Shown here in pieces: positions 50,811-59,122 of a stretch of DNA of 64,000 bases; the stretch's first letter is position 1, and each line of letters opens with the position of its first letter. The translations under genes were made by a program, and so were the position numbers. Below the pieces are notes generated by a model. It made no database searches and was not told the origin of the DNA. It saw only the letters and a list, made by a program, of their open reading frames with translations. This DNA is from Streptomyces griseoaurantiacus (GTDB lineage: Bacteria; Actinomycetota; Actinomycetes; Streptomycetales; Streptomycetaceae): the NCBI GenBank assembly GCA_014656015.1, contig BNBP01000033.1, positions 1 to 64,000 on the forward strand, read 5' to 3'.

Positions 50811-50853
50811 CGGCCGCCGGGCCCCGCACACCGCGTGAGGGACCCGGCGGCCG
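50811..50853 (+). promoter_or_regulatory. Intergenic hairpin between malE and malF
   Basis: CGGCCGCCGGG (50811-50821) and CCCGGCGGCCG (50843-50853) are perfect 11-bp arms with a 21-nt loop. It could slow transcription or stabilise the malE message so that the binding protein is made in excess. Confidence 0.6.
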
Positions 50854-50946
50854 CGGGCCCGCCCGGCCCCCTCGCCCCGGTCCGGCGGCCGCCGGGCCGC
50901 CCGGCTCCGTCGTCGTACCGCCGAACTTCCAGAAGGTGTCGAACCC

Positions 50947-51951
50947 ATGACAGTCGCCATCGACCGCGCGACCGGCAAGCGCCACGGTGACCGCGCGCCC
51001 CGGCCCGGCCGCACCGGGCGCCTGCGGCGGGCGTACCAGAAGCACTGGTACGCCTACGCGATGATCGCCCCCGTGGCGGTCGTGCTCGGCGTGCTCGTGC
51101 TGTACCCGCTGGTGTACGGCCTCTACCTCACCCTCACCGACGCCAACAGCCTCAACACCGCGCGCACGATCGGCGTCAACCACATCGACGCCACCTACAA
51201 GTTCGTCGGCCTCGACAACTACCGGGACATCCTGTTCGGCCCGACCGCCTACGACCGCTTCTGGTCGCACTTCCTGTGGACGGTCGTCTGGACGGCCGTG
51301 TGCGTCGCCCTGCACTACGGCATCGGTCTCGGCCTCGCGCTGCTGCTCAACCAGAGGCTGCGCGGCCGCACCTTCTACCGGCTCGTCCTGGTGCTGCCCT
51401 GGGCCGTGCCCACCTTCGTCACCGTGTTCGGCTGGCGCTTCATGCTCGCCGACGGCGGCATCATCAACGCCGCCCTCGACGCCCTGCACCTGCCCACCCC
51501 GCTGTGGCTGGAGGACACCTTCTGGCAGCGGTTCGCCGCCATCATGGTCAACACCTGGTGCGGCGTGCCCTTCATGATGCTCTCGCTGCTCGGCGGACTG
51601 CAGTCCATCGACACCACCCTGTACGAGGCCGCCGAGATGGACGGCGCGAGCGCCTGGCAGCGGTTCCGGTACGTCACCCTGCCCGGGCTGCGGTCGGTCG
51701 GCTCCACGGTCGTCCTGCTCGGCATCATCTGGACCTTCAACCAGTTCGCGATCATCTTCCTGCTGTTCGGCAACACCGCGCCGGACGCGCAGATCCTCGT
51801 CACCTGGGCCTACCGGCTGGGCTTCGGACAGCAGCCGCGCGACTTCGCGCAGTCCGCCTCCTACGGCATGCTGCTGCTGGCCATCCTCGTCGTCTTCACC
51901 TCCTTCTACCGCCGCTGGCTGAACCGCAACGAGCAGCAGCTCGCGATCTGA
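50947..51951 (+). CDS. malF: Maltodextrin ABC transporter permease MalF
   Basis: A 334-residue inner membrane permease with about six helices. The EAA loop EAAEMDGASAWQRFRYVTLPGLRS contacts the ATPase. The N-terminus begins with a short charged cytoplasmic region. It lies 143 bases after malE and 13 before malG. No ATPase gene is in the cluster; in Streptomyces the shared ATPase MsiK energises such permeases. Confidence 0.95.
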   Translation: MTVAIDRATGKRHGDRAPRPGRTGRLRRAYQKHWYAYAMIAPVAVVLGVLVLYPLVYGLYLTLTDANSLNTARTIGVNHIDATYKFVGLDNYRDILFGPTAYDRFWSHFLWTVVWTAVCVALHYGIGLGLALLLNQRLRGRTFYRLVLVLPWAVPTFVTVFGWRFMLADGGIINAALDALHLPTPLWLEDTFWQRFAAIMVNTWCGVPFMMLSLLGGLQSIDTTLYEAAEMDGASAWQRFRYVTLPGLRSVGSTVVLLGIIWTFNQFAIIFLLFGNTAPDAQILVTWAYRLGFGQQPRDFAQSASYGMLLLAILVVFTSFYRRWLNRNEQQLAI

Positions 51952-51964
51952 GGCAGGAGCTCCC

Positions 51965-52876
51965 ATGAGTACGACCACCGCCGAGACCTCCGCCCCGGTA
52001 GCGGGCCGGGCCGCCGCCGAGACCCCCCGCCGCCGGGTCCGCCGGCGCGGCGAACGCGGGCCGCTGGCGAGCCTCGCCTCCCACGGCGTCCTGATCACCG
52101 CGAGCCTCGTCGCGTTCTTCCCCGTCGCCTGGCTGATCTTCCTCTCGCTCGGCCCCGGCAAGGACGACTACCTGCACCCGGGCCGCATCTGGCACACGAT
52201 GACGCTGGACAACTACACGTTCGTCCTCCAGCACACGGGCTTCTTCGACTGGCTGAGGAGCACGCTCGTCGTGGTGCTCGGCACCACCGTCATCGGAGTG
52301 GTCATCGCCGCCACCACGGGCTACGCGGTGTCCCGCATGCGCTTCCCCGGCTACAAGAAGTTCATGTGGCTGCTGCTCCTGACCCAGATGTTCCCGATCG
52401 CCGTGCTCATCGTGCCGATGTACCAGATCATGTCGGACCTGGGCCTCATCGACACCTACCTCGGGCTCATCCTGATCTACAGCACCACGACCGTCCCGTA
52501 CTGCGCCTGGCTGCTCAAGGGCTACTTCGACACGATCCCCTTCGAGATCGACGAGGCCGGCCGCGTGGACGGGCTCAACCCCTTCGGCACCTTCCTGCGG
52601 CTGATCCTGCCGCTGGCCAGGCCCGGGCTCGCGGTCGCCGCGTTCTACTCCTTCCTCACCGCCTTCGGTGAGGTCGCCTTCGCCTCCACGTTCATGCTGA
52701 GCGACGACAAGTACACCTTCGCCGTCGGCCTGCAGAGCTTCGTCAGCGAGCACGACGCGCAGCGCAACCTCATGGCCGCCACCGCGGTGCTGATCGCGAT
52801 ACCCGTCTCGGCCTTCTTCTACCTGGTCCAGAAGAACCTGGTCACCGGGCTCACGGCGGGCGGCACCAAGGGCTGA
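51965..52876 (+). CDS. malG: Maltodextrin ABC transporter permease MalG
   Basis: A 303-residue permease with about six helices and an EAA loop EIDEAGRVDGLNPFGTFLRLILPLARPG. Its ATG follows GGAG and starts 13 bases after malF, so the two are coupled and form the membrane channel of the MalEFG importer. A hairpin follows before aglA. Confidence 0.95.
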   Translation: MSTTTAETSAPVAGRAAAETPRRRVRRRGERGPLASLASHGVLITASLVAFFPVAWLIFLSLGPGKDDYLHPGRIWHTMTLDNYTFVLQHTGFFDWLRSTLVVVLGTTVIGVVIAATTGYAVSRMRFPGYKKFMWLLLLTQMFPIAVLIVPMYQIMSDLGLIDTYLGLILIYSTTTVPYCAWLLKGYFDTIPFEIDEAGRVDGLNPFGTFLRLILPLARPGLAVAAFYSFLTAFGEVAFASTFMLSDDKYTFAVGLQSFVSEHDAQRNLMAATAVLIAIPVSAFFYLVQKNLVTGLTAGGTKG

Positions 52877-52897
52877 CGCCCTCCCGGCGAGGACGAG

Positions 52898-52928
52898 GGG
52901 TGCCCGGCCCATCCGCCGCCGGGCACCC
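52898..52928 (+). terminator. Hairpin after malG
   Basis: GGGTGCCCGGC (52898-52908) and GCCGGGCACCC (52918-52928) form an 11-bp stem with a 9-nt loop, followed by a short T-run (TTTCCC). It may terminate part of the malEFG transcript before aglA. Confidence 0.7.
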
Positions 52929-52983
52929 TTTCCCGCGCCACGCCCGCCCCGCACCTCGAACTCCACGACGCACCAAGGACGCC

Positions 52984-54705
52984 ATGACCCAGCAGCACTC
53001 CGCCGAAACCGCCCAGGCCGCGCGCCCGGCCCCCCTCGCCCCGGCCACCGTCCCCGAGGCCGTCACCAGCGCCGCCGCCGAGCGCCCCGACTGGTGGCGG
53101 GACGCGGTGATCTACCAGGTGTACCCGCGCAGCTTCGCCGACAGCGACGGCGACGGCATGGGCGACCTGGAGGGCATCCGCACCCGGCTGCCGTACCTGC
53201 GCGACCTCGGCGTGGACGCCGTGTGGCTCAGCCCGTTCTACGCCTCCCCGCAGGCCGACGCCGGCTACGACGTGGCCGACTACCGCGCCGTCGACCCGAT
53301 GTTCGGCAACCTCCTCGACGCCGACGCGCTGATCCGCGACGCCCACGAGCTGGGACTGCGGATCATCGTCGACATCGTCCCCAACCACTCCTCCGACCAG
53401 CACGAGTGGTTCAAGCGGGCGCTCGCCGAGGGCCCCGGCTCCGCGCTGCGCGAGCGCTACCACTTCCGCCCCGGCAAGGGGAAGCACGGCGAACTCCCGC
53501 CCAACGACTGGGAGTCCATCTTCGGCGGGCCCGCCTGGACCCGGGTCACCGAACCCGACGGCCGCCCCGGCGAGTGGTACCTGCACCTGTTCGCGCCCGA
53601 GCAGCCCGACTTCGACTGGGACCACCCGGCGGTCGCCGACGAGTTCCGCTCGATCCTCCGTTTTTGGCTCGACATGGGTGTCGACGGCTTCCGCATCGAC
53701 GTCGCCCACGGCCTGGTCAAGGCGCCGGGACTGCCCGACCTCGGCAGCCACGACCAGGTGAAACTGCTGGGCAACGACGTCATGCCCTTCTTCGACCAGG
53801 AGGGCGTGCACGCCATCTACCGGCAGTGGCGCACCGTCCTCGACGAGTACGCGGGCCACCGCATCTTCGTCGCCGAGGCGTGGACGCCCACCATCGAGCG
53901 CACCGCCCACTACGTGCGCCCCGACGAGCTGCACCAGGCGTTCAACTTCCAGTACCTGAGCACCCACTGGGACGCCGCCGAGCTGCGCGAGGTCATCGAC
54001 CGCACGCTGGACGCCATGCGCCCCGTCGGCGCCCCCGCCACCTGGGTGCTCTCCAACCACGACGTCACCCGGCACACCACCCGCTTCGGCAACCCGCCCG
54101 GCCTCGGCACCCAGCTCCGCCTCCCCGGCGACCGCGCGCTGGGCCTGCGCCGCGCCCGCGCCGCCACCCTGCTGATGCTGGCGCTCCCCGGCTCCGCCTA
54201 CGTCTACCAGGGCGAGGAACTGGGCCTGCCCGACGTCACCGACCTGCCCGACGAGGTCCGCCAGGACCCGGCCTACTTCCGCGGCGCCGGCCAGGACGGC
54301 TTCCGCGACGGCTGCCGGGTCCCCATCCCGTGGACCCGCACGGGCTCCTCCTACGGCTTCGGCGAGGGCGGAAGCTGGCTCCCGCAGCCCTCCGACTGGG
54401 CCGAGCTGAGCGTGGAGGCCCAGACCGGCGCCCCCGGCTCCACCCTGGAGCTCTACCGCACCGCCCTCGCCGTACGCCGCGCCCGGCCGGACCTCGGCGC
54501 CGGCGACGCGGTGGAGTGGCTCGACGCCCCCGAGGGCGTCCTCGCCTTCCGCCGCGGCGACTTCGTGTGCGTGGCCAACACGACGGGCGAGCCGGTGAAG
54601 GTCCCGGCGTACGGCCGCGTCCTGCTGGCCACCGGCGAGGTGAGCGTCACCGGCGAGCAGGCCGAGGTACCGGCCGACACGACGGTGTGGTGGACCCGGG
54701 CCTGA
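52984..54705 (+). CDS. aglA: GH13 alpha-glucosidase AglA
   Basis: A 573-residue glycoside hydrolase family 13 enzyme. DAVIYQVYPRSFADSDGDGMGDLEG, GVDGFRIDVAHGL (nucleophile aspartate), VAEAWT (acid/base glutamate) and LSNHDVTRH (transition-state aspartate) are all present. No signal peptide, so it hydrolyses imported maltodextrins inside the cell to glucose. An N-terminal extension of about 35 Ala/Pro-rich residues is present. The ATG follows AAGGA. It follows malEFG on the same strand after a hairpin. Confidence 0.95.
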   Translation: MTQQHSAETAQAARPAPLAPATVPEAVTSAAAERPDWWRDAVIYQVYPRSFADSDGDGMGDLEGIRTRLPYLRDLGVDAVWLSPFYASPQADAGYDVADYRAVDPMFGNLLDADALIRDAHELGLRIIVDIVPNHSSDQHEWFKRALAEGPGSALRERYHFRPGKGKHGELPPNDWESIFGGPAWTRVTEPDGRPGEWYLHLFAPEQPDFDWDHPAVADEFRSILRFWLDMGVDGFRIDVAHGLVKAPGLPDLGSHDQVKLLGNDVMPFFDQEGVHAIYRQWRTVLDEYAGHRIFVAEAWTPTIERTAHYVRPDELHQAFNFQYLSTHWDAAELREVIDRTLDAMRPVGAPATWVLSNHDVTRHTTRFGNPPGLGTQLRLPGDRALGLRRARAATLLMLALPGSAYVYQGEELGLPDVTDLPDEVRQDPAYFRGAGQDGFRDGCRVPIPWTRTGSSYGFGEGGSWLPQPSDWAELSVEAQTGAPGSTLELYRTALAVRRARPDLGAGDAVEWLDAPEGVLAFRRGDFVCVANTTGEPVKVPAYGRVLLATGEVSVTGEQAEVPADTTVWWTRA

Positions 54706-54727
54706 CCCCCGCCCACCCACCGCCCCC

Positions 54728-54763
54728 GGCGCCCGGCCCCCGCTTCGGCGGGCGCCGGGCGCC
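54728..54763. terminator. Bidirectional hairpin between aglA and the FAD oxidoreductase
   Basis: GGCGCCCGGC (54728-54737) pairs with GCCGGGCGCC (54754-54763), with an inner stem closed by a TTCG loop (54744-54747). It lies between convergent stops at 54705 and 54800. Confidence 0.75.
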
Positions 54764-54799
54764 GGGCCCGCGTGGAGCAGTGGGGGGACGGGTGAACGG

Positions 54800-55732
54800 T
54801 CAGCGGCCCGCGACGAGTTCCACCGAGGCCGTCGCGCCGGCGAGGTGACCGGAGGCCAGGGCGGCCGCCACCGAGGGCGGGGTCGAGGCCGCCGCGTCGC
54901 CGGCGGCGTACAGGCGCGGGACCCCGGTCCGGCCCATGGGGTCCACGGTGATCGCCTCGACGCTGAGCATCTCGTCCGGCTCGGTCAGGGAGGCCCCGAG
55001 GTCGCGGGCCAGCGGGGAGCGCTGGTGCAGGACCGTCTTGACCAGCAGTGCGTCCAGGGGCAGTTCCCCGCCGTCGGCGAAGGTCAGGGACCGCAGTGCG
55101 GTGCCCGGTCCGTCGAGGGCGGCGAGCGGCCGCTCGTCCACCGCGACGCCGCCGGCCGCCAGCCGTTCGTGCTCCTGGGCGGACAACTCCCGCCCATGGG
55201 TGAGGAGGGTGACCCGCTCGCTCCAGGCGCGCAGGTTCAGCGCCCCGTGCGCGCCCACGGCACCGCTCGCCAGGACGCCCAGGGTGCGGCCGCGGACCTC
55301 CCAGCCGCGGCAGAACGGGCAGTGGAAGACCGTCCGGCCCCAGCGCTCGTCCATGCCGGGCACCCGGGGGTACCGGTAGTCCGTGCCGGGCGCCAGGACC
55401 ACGCTCCGGGCCCGCTCGCGGCGGCCGTCCCCGAGGGCCAGCGTGAAACTCCCGTCCGCCTCGCGCACGCCGGAGACCACCTCCCCCCGGTACAGCTCGA
55501 CGGAGGGGTAGGACGCCAGCTCCGCGCGCCCCCTGGCGTAGAACTCCGCGGGCGGGCGCCCGTCCTGCCCGAGGAGCCCGCCGATGCCCGGGGCCGCGAG
55601 GTCGCTCTGCCTCCCCGCGTCGACGACGAGGGTGCCGCGCCGGGCCCGCCCCAGGGTGAGCGCGGCGCTCAGCCCGGCCGCCCCCGCGCCGATCACGACG
55701 CAGTCCCTCGTGGTGTTGTCACGTGCGTTCAT
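54800..55732 (-). CDS. Thioredoxin reductase-like FAD-dependent oxidoreductase
   Basis: A 310-residue pyridine nucleotide-disulfide oxidoreductase. FAD motif VIGAGAAGLSAALTLGRARR at the N-terminus, redox CxxC in HCPFCRGWE in the centre, and a C-terminal FAD motif LYAAGDAA. The NADPH-binding region lacks the classic GGGxSA and reads GVLASGAVGAHGALNLRAWS, so the electron donor is uncertain. Close relatives often work with dithiol oxidases or ferredoxin-like partners. It is divergent from an AraC regulator, 90 bases away, which may control it. Confidence 0.85.
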   Translation of the reverse strand: MNARDNTTRDCVVIGAGAAGLSAALTLGRARRGTLVVDAGRQSDLAAPGIGGLLGQDGRPPAEFYARGRAELASYPSVELYRGEVVSGVREADGSFTLALGDGRRERARSVVLAPGTDYRYPRVPGMDERWGRTVFHCPFCRGWEVRGRTLGVLASGAVGAHGALNLRAWSERVTLLTHGRELSAQEHERLAAGGVAVDERPLAALDGPGTALRSLTFADGGELPLDALLVKTVLHQRSPLARDLGASLTEPDEMLSVEAITVDPMGRTGVPRLYAAGDAAASTPPSVAAALASGHLAGATASVELVAGR

Positions 55733-55809
55733 GCCCTCCACCGAACCAGCGGCCGGGGCGCGCGCACATGTCCTGCCGTGCGCGGGGGATACGCGTGTGT
55801 GCCCCGGCC

Positions 55810-55815
55810 TAGACT
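55810..55815 (+). promoter_or_regulatory. Candidate -10 hexamer of the AraC gene (leaderless)
   Basis: TAGACT at 55810-55815 is 7 bases before the GTG at 55823, the spacing expected when transcription starts at the first base of the start codon. No ribosome-binding site precedes the GTG. Confidence 0.55.
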
Positions 55816-55822
55816 CGAAAGG

Positions 55823-56740
55823 GTGGACGTCATCAGCCAGGCCCTCGCGGGTCTTCGCGTCGGACGGGGCACCGTCCGCCGCTTCCGGCGGTCCGGGCCC
55901 TGGGGCCTGCGGTACGCCGGCCTGACCGGCAGCGGCTTCCATGTGATCCTGCGCGGCGGCGCCTGGCTGGTCACCGAGGACGCGCCCCCCGTCGCGCTGC
56001 GCCCCGGCGACGTCGTCCTCATCACCGCCGGGGCGGACCACGGACTCGGTCACGCGCCCTGCGAGCTGCGTGAACTCCCTCCGGTGGTGCTGGGGTCGGA
56101 CCCGCCGGACGAGGCCGCCGCCCCCGCCGACTGCGAGTTCCTGTGCGGCGCCTACCGGCTCGACCGGGGGCAGGTGCACCCGTACCTGGCGGCCCTGCCG
56201 GACCCGCTCGTCCTCACCCCCGACCCCGCACGCTTCCCGGCGGTGGCTTCGGTCGTCGCTCTGCTCGACGAGACGTCACCGGACCAGGCGGGCGCGGACG
56301 CGACCCGGGCGGCACTCCTCGACCTGATGCTGACGCAGGTGCTGCGCCAGTGGCTGGAGGACATGGGGGAGGAGGACCGCCGGGGGTGGCATCCCGCCCT
56401 CGACCCGGCGATCGCCGCCGCGCTGCGCGCGATGCACGAGCGGCCCGGGGAGCAGTGGACCGTCTCCCGGCTCGGCGCGACGGCGGGCATGTCCCGCACG
56501 GCGTTCACCCGGCGCTTCACGGCGGCGGTCGGCACACCGCCCATGACCTATCTGAGGGAGTGGCGGCTGGGCTGCGCGGCCCGGCTGCTGCGGGAGAGCG
56601 ACGCCTCCCTGGCCGCGACGGCCCGGCGCACCGGCTACGCGACGGAGTACGCCTTCGCCACCGCCTTCCGCCGCCGCTACGGCCTCTCGCCGGGACGTTT
56701 CCGGCAGGCGGAACGGGCCGGGGGGACACGGCCGGCGTGA
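55823..56740 (+). CDS. AraC-family transcriptional regulator
   Basis: A 305-residue regulator. The N-terminal cupin-like domain (LTGSGFHVILRGGAWLVTEDAPPVALRPGDVVLI) is typical of the AraC cupin group that binds small molecules, and the C-terminal double helix-turn-helix reads WTVSRLGATAGMSRTAFTRRFTAAVGTPPMTYLREWRLGCAARLL. The GTG start has no ribosome-binding site but sits downstream of a TAGACT hexamer, suggesting a leaderless mRNA. It is divergent from the FAD oxidoreductase gene and likely regulates it. Confidence 0.88.
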   Translation: MDVISQALAGLRVGRGTVRRFRRSGPWGLRYAGLTGSGFHVILRGGAWLVTEDAPPVALRPGDVVLITAGADHGLGHAPCELRELPPVVLGSDPPDEAAAPADCEFLCGAYRLDRGQVHPYLAALPDPLVLTPDPARFPAVASVVALLDETSPDQAGADATRAALLDLMLTQVLRQWLEDMGEEDRRGWHPALDPAIAAALRAMHERPGEQWTVSRLGATAGMSRTAFTRRFTAAVGTPPMTYLREWRLGCAARLLRESDASLAATARRTGYATEYAFATAFRRRYGLSPGRFRQAERAGGTRPA

Positions 56741-56741
56741 T

Positions 56742-56769
56742 GCCGGGGGGGCCTGAGAGGTCCCCCGGC
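56742..56769. terminator. Bidirectional hairpin between araC-type gene and alpha-amylase
   Basis: GCCGGGGG (56742-56749) pairs with CCCCCGGC (56762-56769) over a 12-nt loop, between convergent stops at 56740 and 56775. Confidence 0.7.
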
Positions 56770-56774
56770 GTCCG

Positions 56775-58874
56775 CTACTTCCAGGTGTCCGTGACCGTGT
56801 AGCCGCTCGACGAGCCCGTCGTGAACGCGCGGTTCGTGCCCGATTCCCAGGTGACGTTCCCCGACGGGTCCTTCTTCAGGTACTTGTACGTGAACGCCGT
56901 GCTCCTGGGGACGATGACCAGCTTGCTCCAGGCCGGGTAGGAGGCGGACGACAGAGGGATCGCGTCCGCCGGGTTCCAGTTGCCGAGGGAGGGGAGCGAG
57001 CCGACGACGTAGACGTTCGTGCCCGGGCTCGTCGTCGCGGTCACCCTGAACGTCACGTCCGTGGCGTCCGCGCTCGCCACGTTCCAGGAGTTGTCCAGGG
57101 TCAGCGCCGAACTCCCGGCCGATGCCGAGCGGTTGGCGTTCGACTCCCAGGTGACGTTCCCCGAGGCGTCCTTCTTGAGGTACTTGTACGTGAAGGACGT
57201 GTGCGCGGGGACCGCGGCCCGCGCCGACCAGACCGGGTAGCCGGACGAGGACAGCTTCACCGCCTTCGACGGGTCCCAGGCGCCCAGCGCGTCCGTCGAG
57301 CCGGTGACGTAGACGTTCGTGCCGCTCGTCGTGGAGGCGTACTCATTGAACGTCGCCGTGACCGTCGTTCCTGAGCTGCCGCCGCCCCCGTCGTCCCCGC
57401 CTCCCTCGCAGCTCGTCGTCGGGCAGGTGTACGAGCCGTCGTAGAACGCGACGGCCCCCTTCGCCGGGATCGTCAGCGAGGCGCTGCCGCCGGAGACCGT
57501 GACCTTCGTCGAGCCGCCGCTCACGACGTCGGTGTACGTGCCGTCGGCCATGCCGGTGGTGAACGTGTGACTCGCCGATGAGGAGCCGTTGTTGAGGGCG
57601 AAGAAGCCCTTCCCGGAGCGGCCGAAGCCGAGGACGTCCGAGGACTTGCTCTGCCAGTTCGAGACGGCGGCCGTGTCCGTGGCGTTGTGCCAGGCGACCA
57701 TGCCGAGGACGGCCGGATGGCGGTCCAGGCAGTACCAGGAGCCGCCCGAGCAGTCGGTGTCGGTGACGAAGCCGCCCGAGTTCGGCGGGGCCTCGTCGGA
57801 GACGTTCCACTTCCAGCTCGCGTAGACCGTCGGCGTCGCGCCCTTCCACGCCAGCTGGAACAGGTTGGCCAGCTGGTAGGTGTCGCCGTCCTTGTAGGAC
57901 AGGTGCAGGCCGTTGCGCTCGGTGTCGTGGTTGGTGACGAAGGCGACGGCGTTCGCGGCGGGCAGGATGCCGCCGGAGCCGAGGGAGGACAGGTCGGATA
58001 CGTTGCCCTGGAAGGCGGACTTGAGCCTGCTCGCGTAGGTGAAGTCCAGGACGTCACCGGAGGCGTAGTAGTCCGCCGGCTGCGGGGTCGTGCCGGGGTA
58101 GACCTCCTGGAAGACGTACGGGGCGGCGCCCGAGGACGTGCCGTTCAGCTTCGCCTCGATCGCGGCCAGGTCGGCCTTTGCGATGTGCTTGGCCGCGTCC
58201 ACGCGGAAGCCGTCCACCCCGGCCGCGAGCAGCTTGTTCAGATAGCCCGCGATCTTCGTGCGGACCGCGTCCTCGCCGGTCTTCAGGTCGGGCAGGCCGA
58301 GCAGTTCGCAGTTCTGCACCTCCGCCAAGTTGTTCCAGTCGTCGATCGTCCCGTCCTCGTCGTTGCAGTAGCCGTCGCCGGCGTGGTGGTAGTCGCCGGG
58401 GTCGAAGTCGGGGGTGTCGTACTTGCTGGTGATCGTCGTGCCGTTGTAGCCGGTGCCGGTCTGCGCGGCGGTGTGGTTGACGACCGCGTCCACGTACACC
58501 TTCACGCCCGCCGTGTGACAGGCGGACACCATCGAGGAGAACGCGGCCGCCGTCCCGAAGCGGCTGTTCAGGTTGTAGGAATAGGGCTGGTAGACGTCCC
58601 ACCAGTAGGAGTCCGGCTGTTTCAGGGACTCGGCGGGCGGGGCCACCTGCACCGCGCCGTAACCCGCCGGGCCGAGGACGTCCGTGCACTCCTTGGCGAT
58701 CGACTTCCAGTTCCACTCCCAGAGGTTGGCGATCACGTCCTTCTTCGCGGTGGTGTCCGCCTGCGCGGGCGCGGCCGGGAGAGCGACGGCGCCCGCCAGG
58801 GCGAGCGCGCCGGCGGCAGCGGCGGTGGACAGGCGTCGTATCAGCCCGCCGGGGGGTCGGTGTGGGGTCGTCAT
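56775..58874 (-). CDS. Secreted alpha-amylase with two C-terminal CBM20 domains
   Basis: A 699-residue GH13 alpha-amylase. A Sec signal (LSTAAAAGALALAGAVALPAAPAQA) precedes the catalytic barrel. Motifs: VYVDAVVNHT, GVDGFRVDAAKHI (nucleophile), VFQEVYPG (acid/base) and FVTNHDTERN. A C-terminal all-beta domain follows, then a Gly-rich linker and two CBM20 starch-binding domains (residues about 515-600 and 610-699), each with the KYLKKDxSGNVTWESxxNR signature. Streptomyces amylases usually carry one CBM20; the tandem pair is unusual. The upstream region, shared with the divergent amylase-pullulanase gene, contains MalR-type CTTGC repeats. Confidence 0.93.
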   Translation of the reverse strand: MTTPHRPPGGLIRRLSTAAAAGALALAGAVALPAAPAQADTTAKKDVIANLWEWNWKSIAKECTDVLGPAGYGAVQVAPPAESLKQPDSYWWDVYQPYSYNLNSRFGTAAAFSSMVSACHTAGVKVYVDAVVNHTAAQTGTGYNGTTITSKYDTPDFDPGDYHHAGDGYCNDEDGTIDDWNNLAEVQNCELLGLPDLKTGEDAVRTKIAGYLNKLLAAGVDGFRVDAAKHIAKADLAAIEAKLNGTSSGAAPYVFQEVYPGTTPQPADYYASGDVLDFTYASRLKSAFQGNVSDLSSLGSGGILPAANAVAFVTNHDTERNGLHLSYKDGDTYQLANLFQLAWKGATPTVYASWKWNVSDEAPPNSGGFVTDTDCSGGSWYCLDRHPAVLGMVAWHNATDTAAVSNWQSKSSDVLGFGRSGKGFFALNNGSSSASHTFTTGMADGTYTDVVSGGSTKVTVSGGSASLTIPAKGAVAFYDGSYTCPTTSCEGGGDDGGGGSSGTTVTATFNEYASTTSGTNVYVTGSTDALGAWDPSKAVKLSSSGYPVWSARAAVPAHTSFTYKYLKKDASGNVTWESNANRSASAGSSALTLDNSWNVASADATDVTFRVTATTSPGTNVYVVGSLPSLGNWNPADAIPLSSASYPAWSKLVIVPRSTAFTYKYLKKDPSGNVTWESGTNRAFTTGSSSGYTVTDTWK

Positions 58875-58995
58875 GTGCGGCTCCGTCGATGGGGGAGGGC
58901 GGCTCCTGCGGTGGGGAGCCGCGGAGTCCGCCTTTTCAACGCGAGCCGAGCGTGCGGCAGTTGAGAGGGGCACGTCAAGACAGTCGTTGAAATTT

Positions 58996-59036
58996 CTTGC
59001 TATTGGTTTCAGGACTCTTGCTGCAACCCTTGCGGC
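58996..59036. promoter_or_regulatory. MalR-type CTTGC repeats between divergent amylase genes
   Basis: CTTGC at 58996-59000, CTTGCTGCAA at 59017-59026 and CTTGCGG at 59030-59036 lie in the 248-base region between the alpha-amylase and amylase-pullulanase starts. They resemble the motifs upstream of malE and so link both secreted enzymes to the same repressor. Confidence 0.65.
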
Positions 59037-59122
59037 GGCGATACGGTCACGCCGCGCCCGGCAGCGTCGCCGCGCCGTGGCGGGGCCAAGGAACCGAGCC
59101 GCACCCGCGAGGAGTTCACCCT

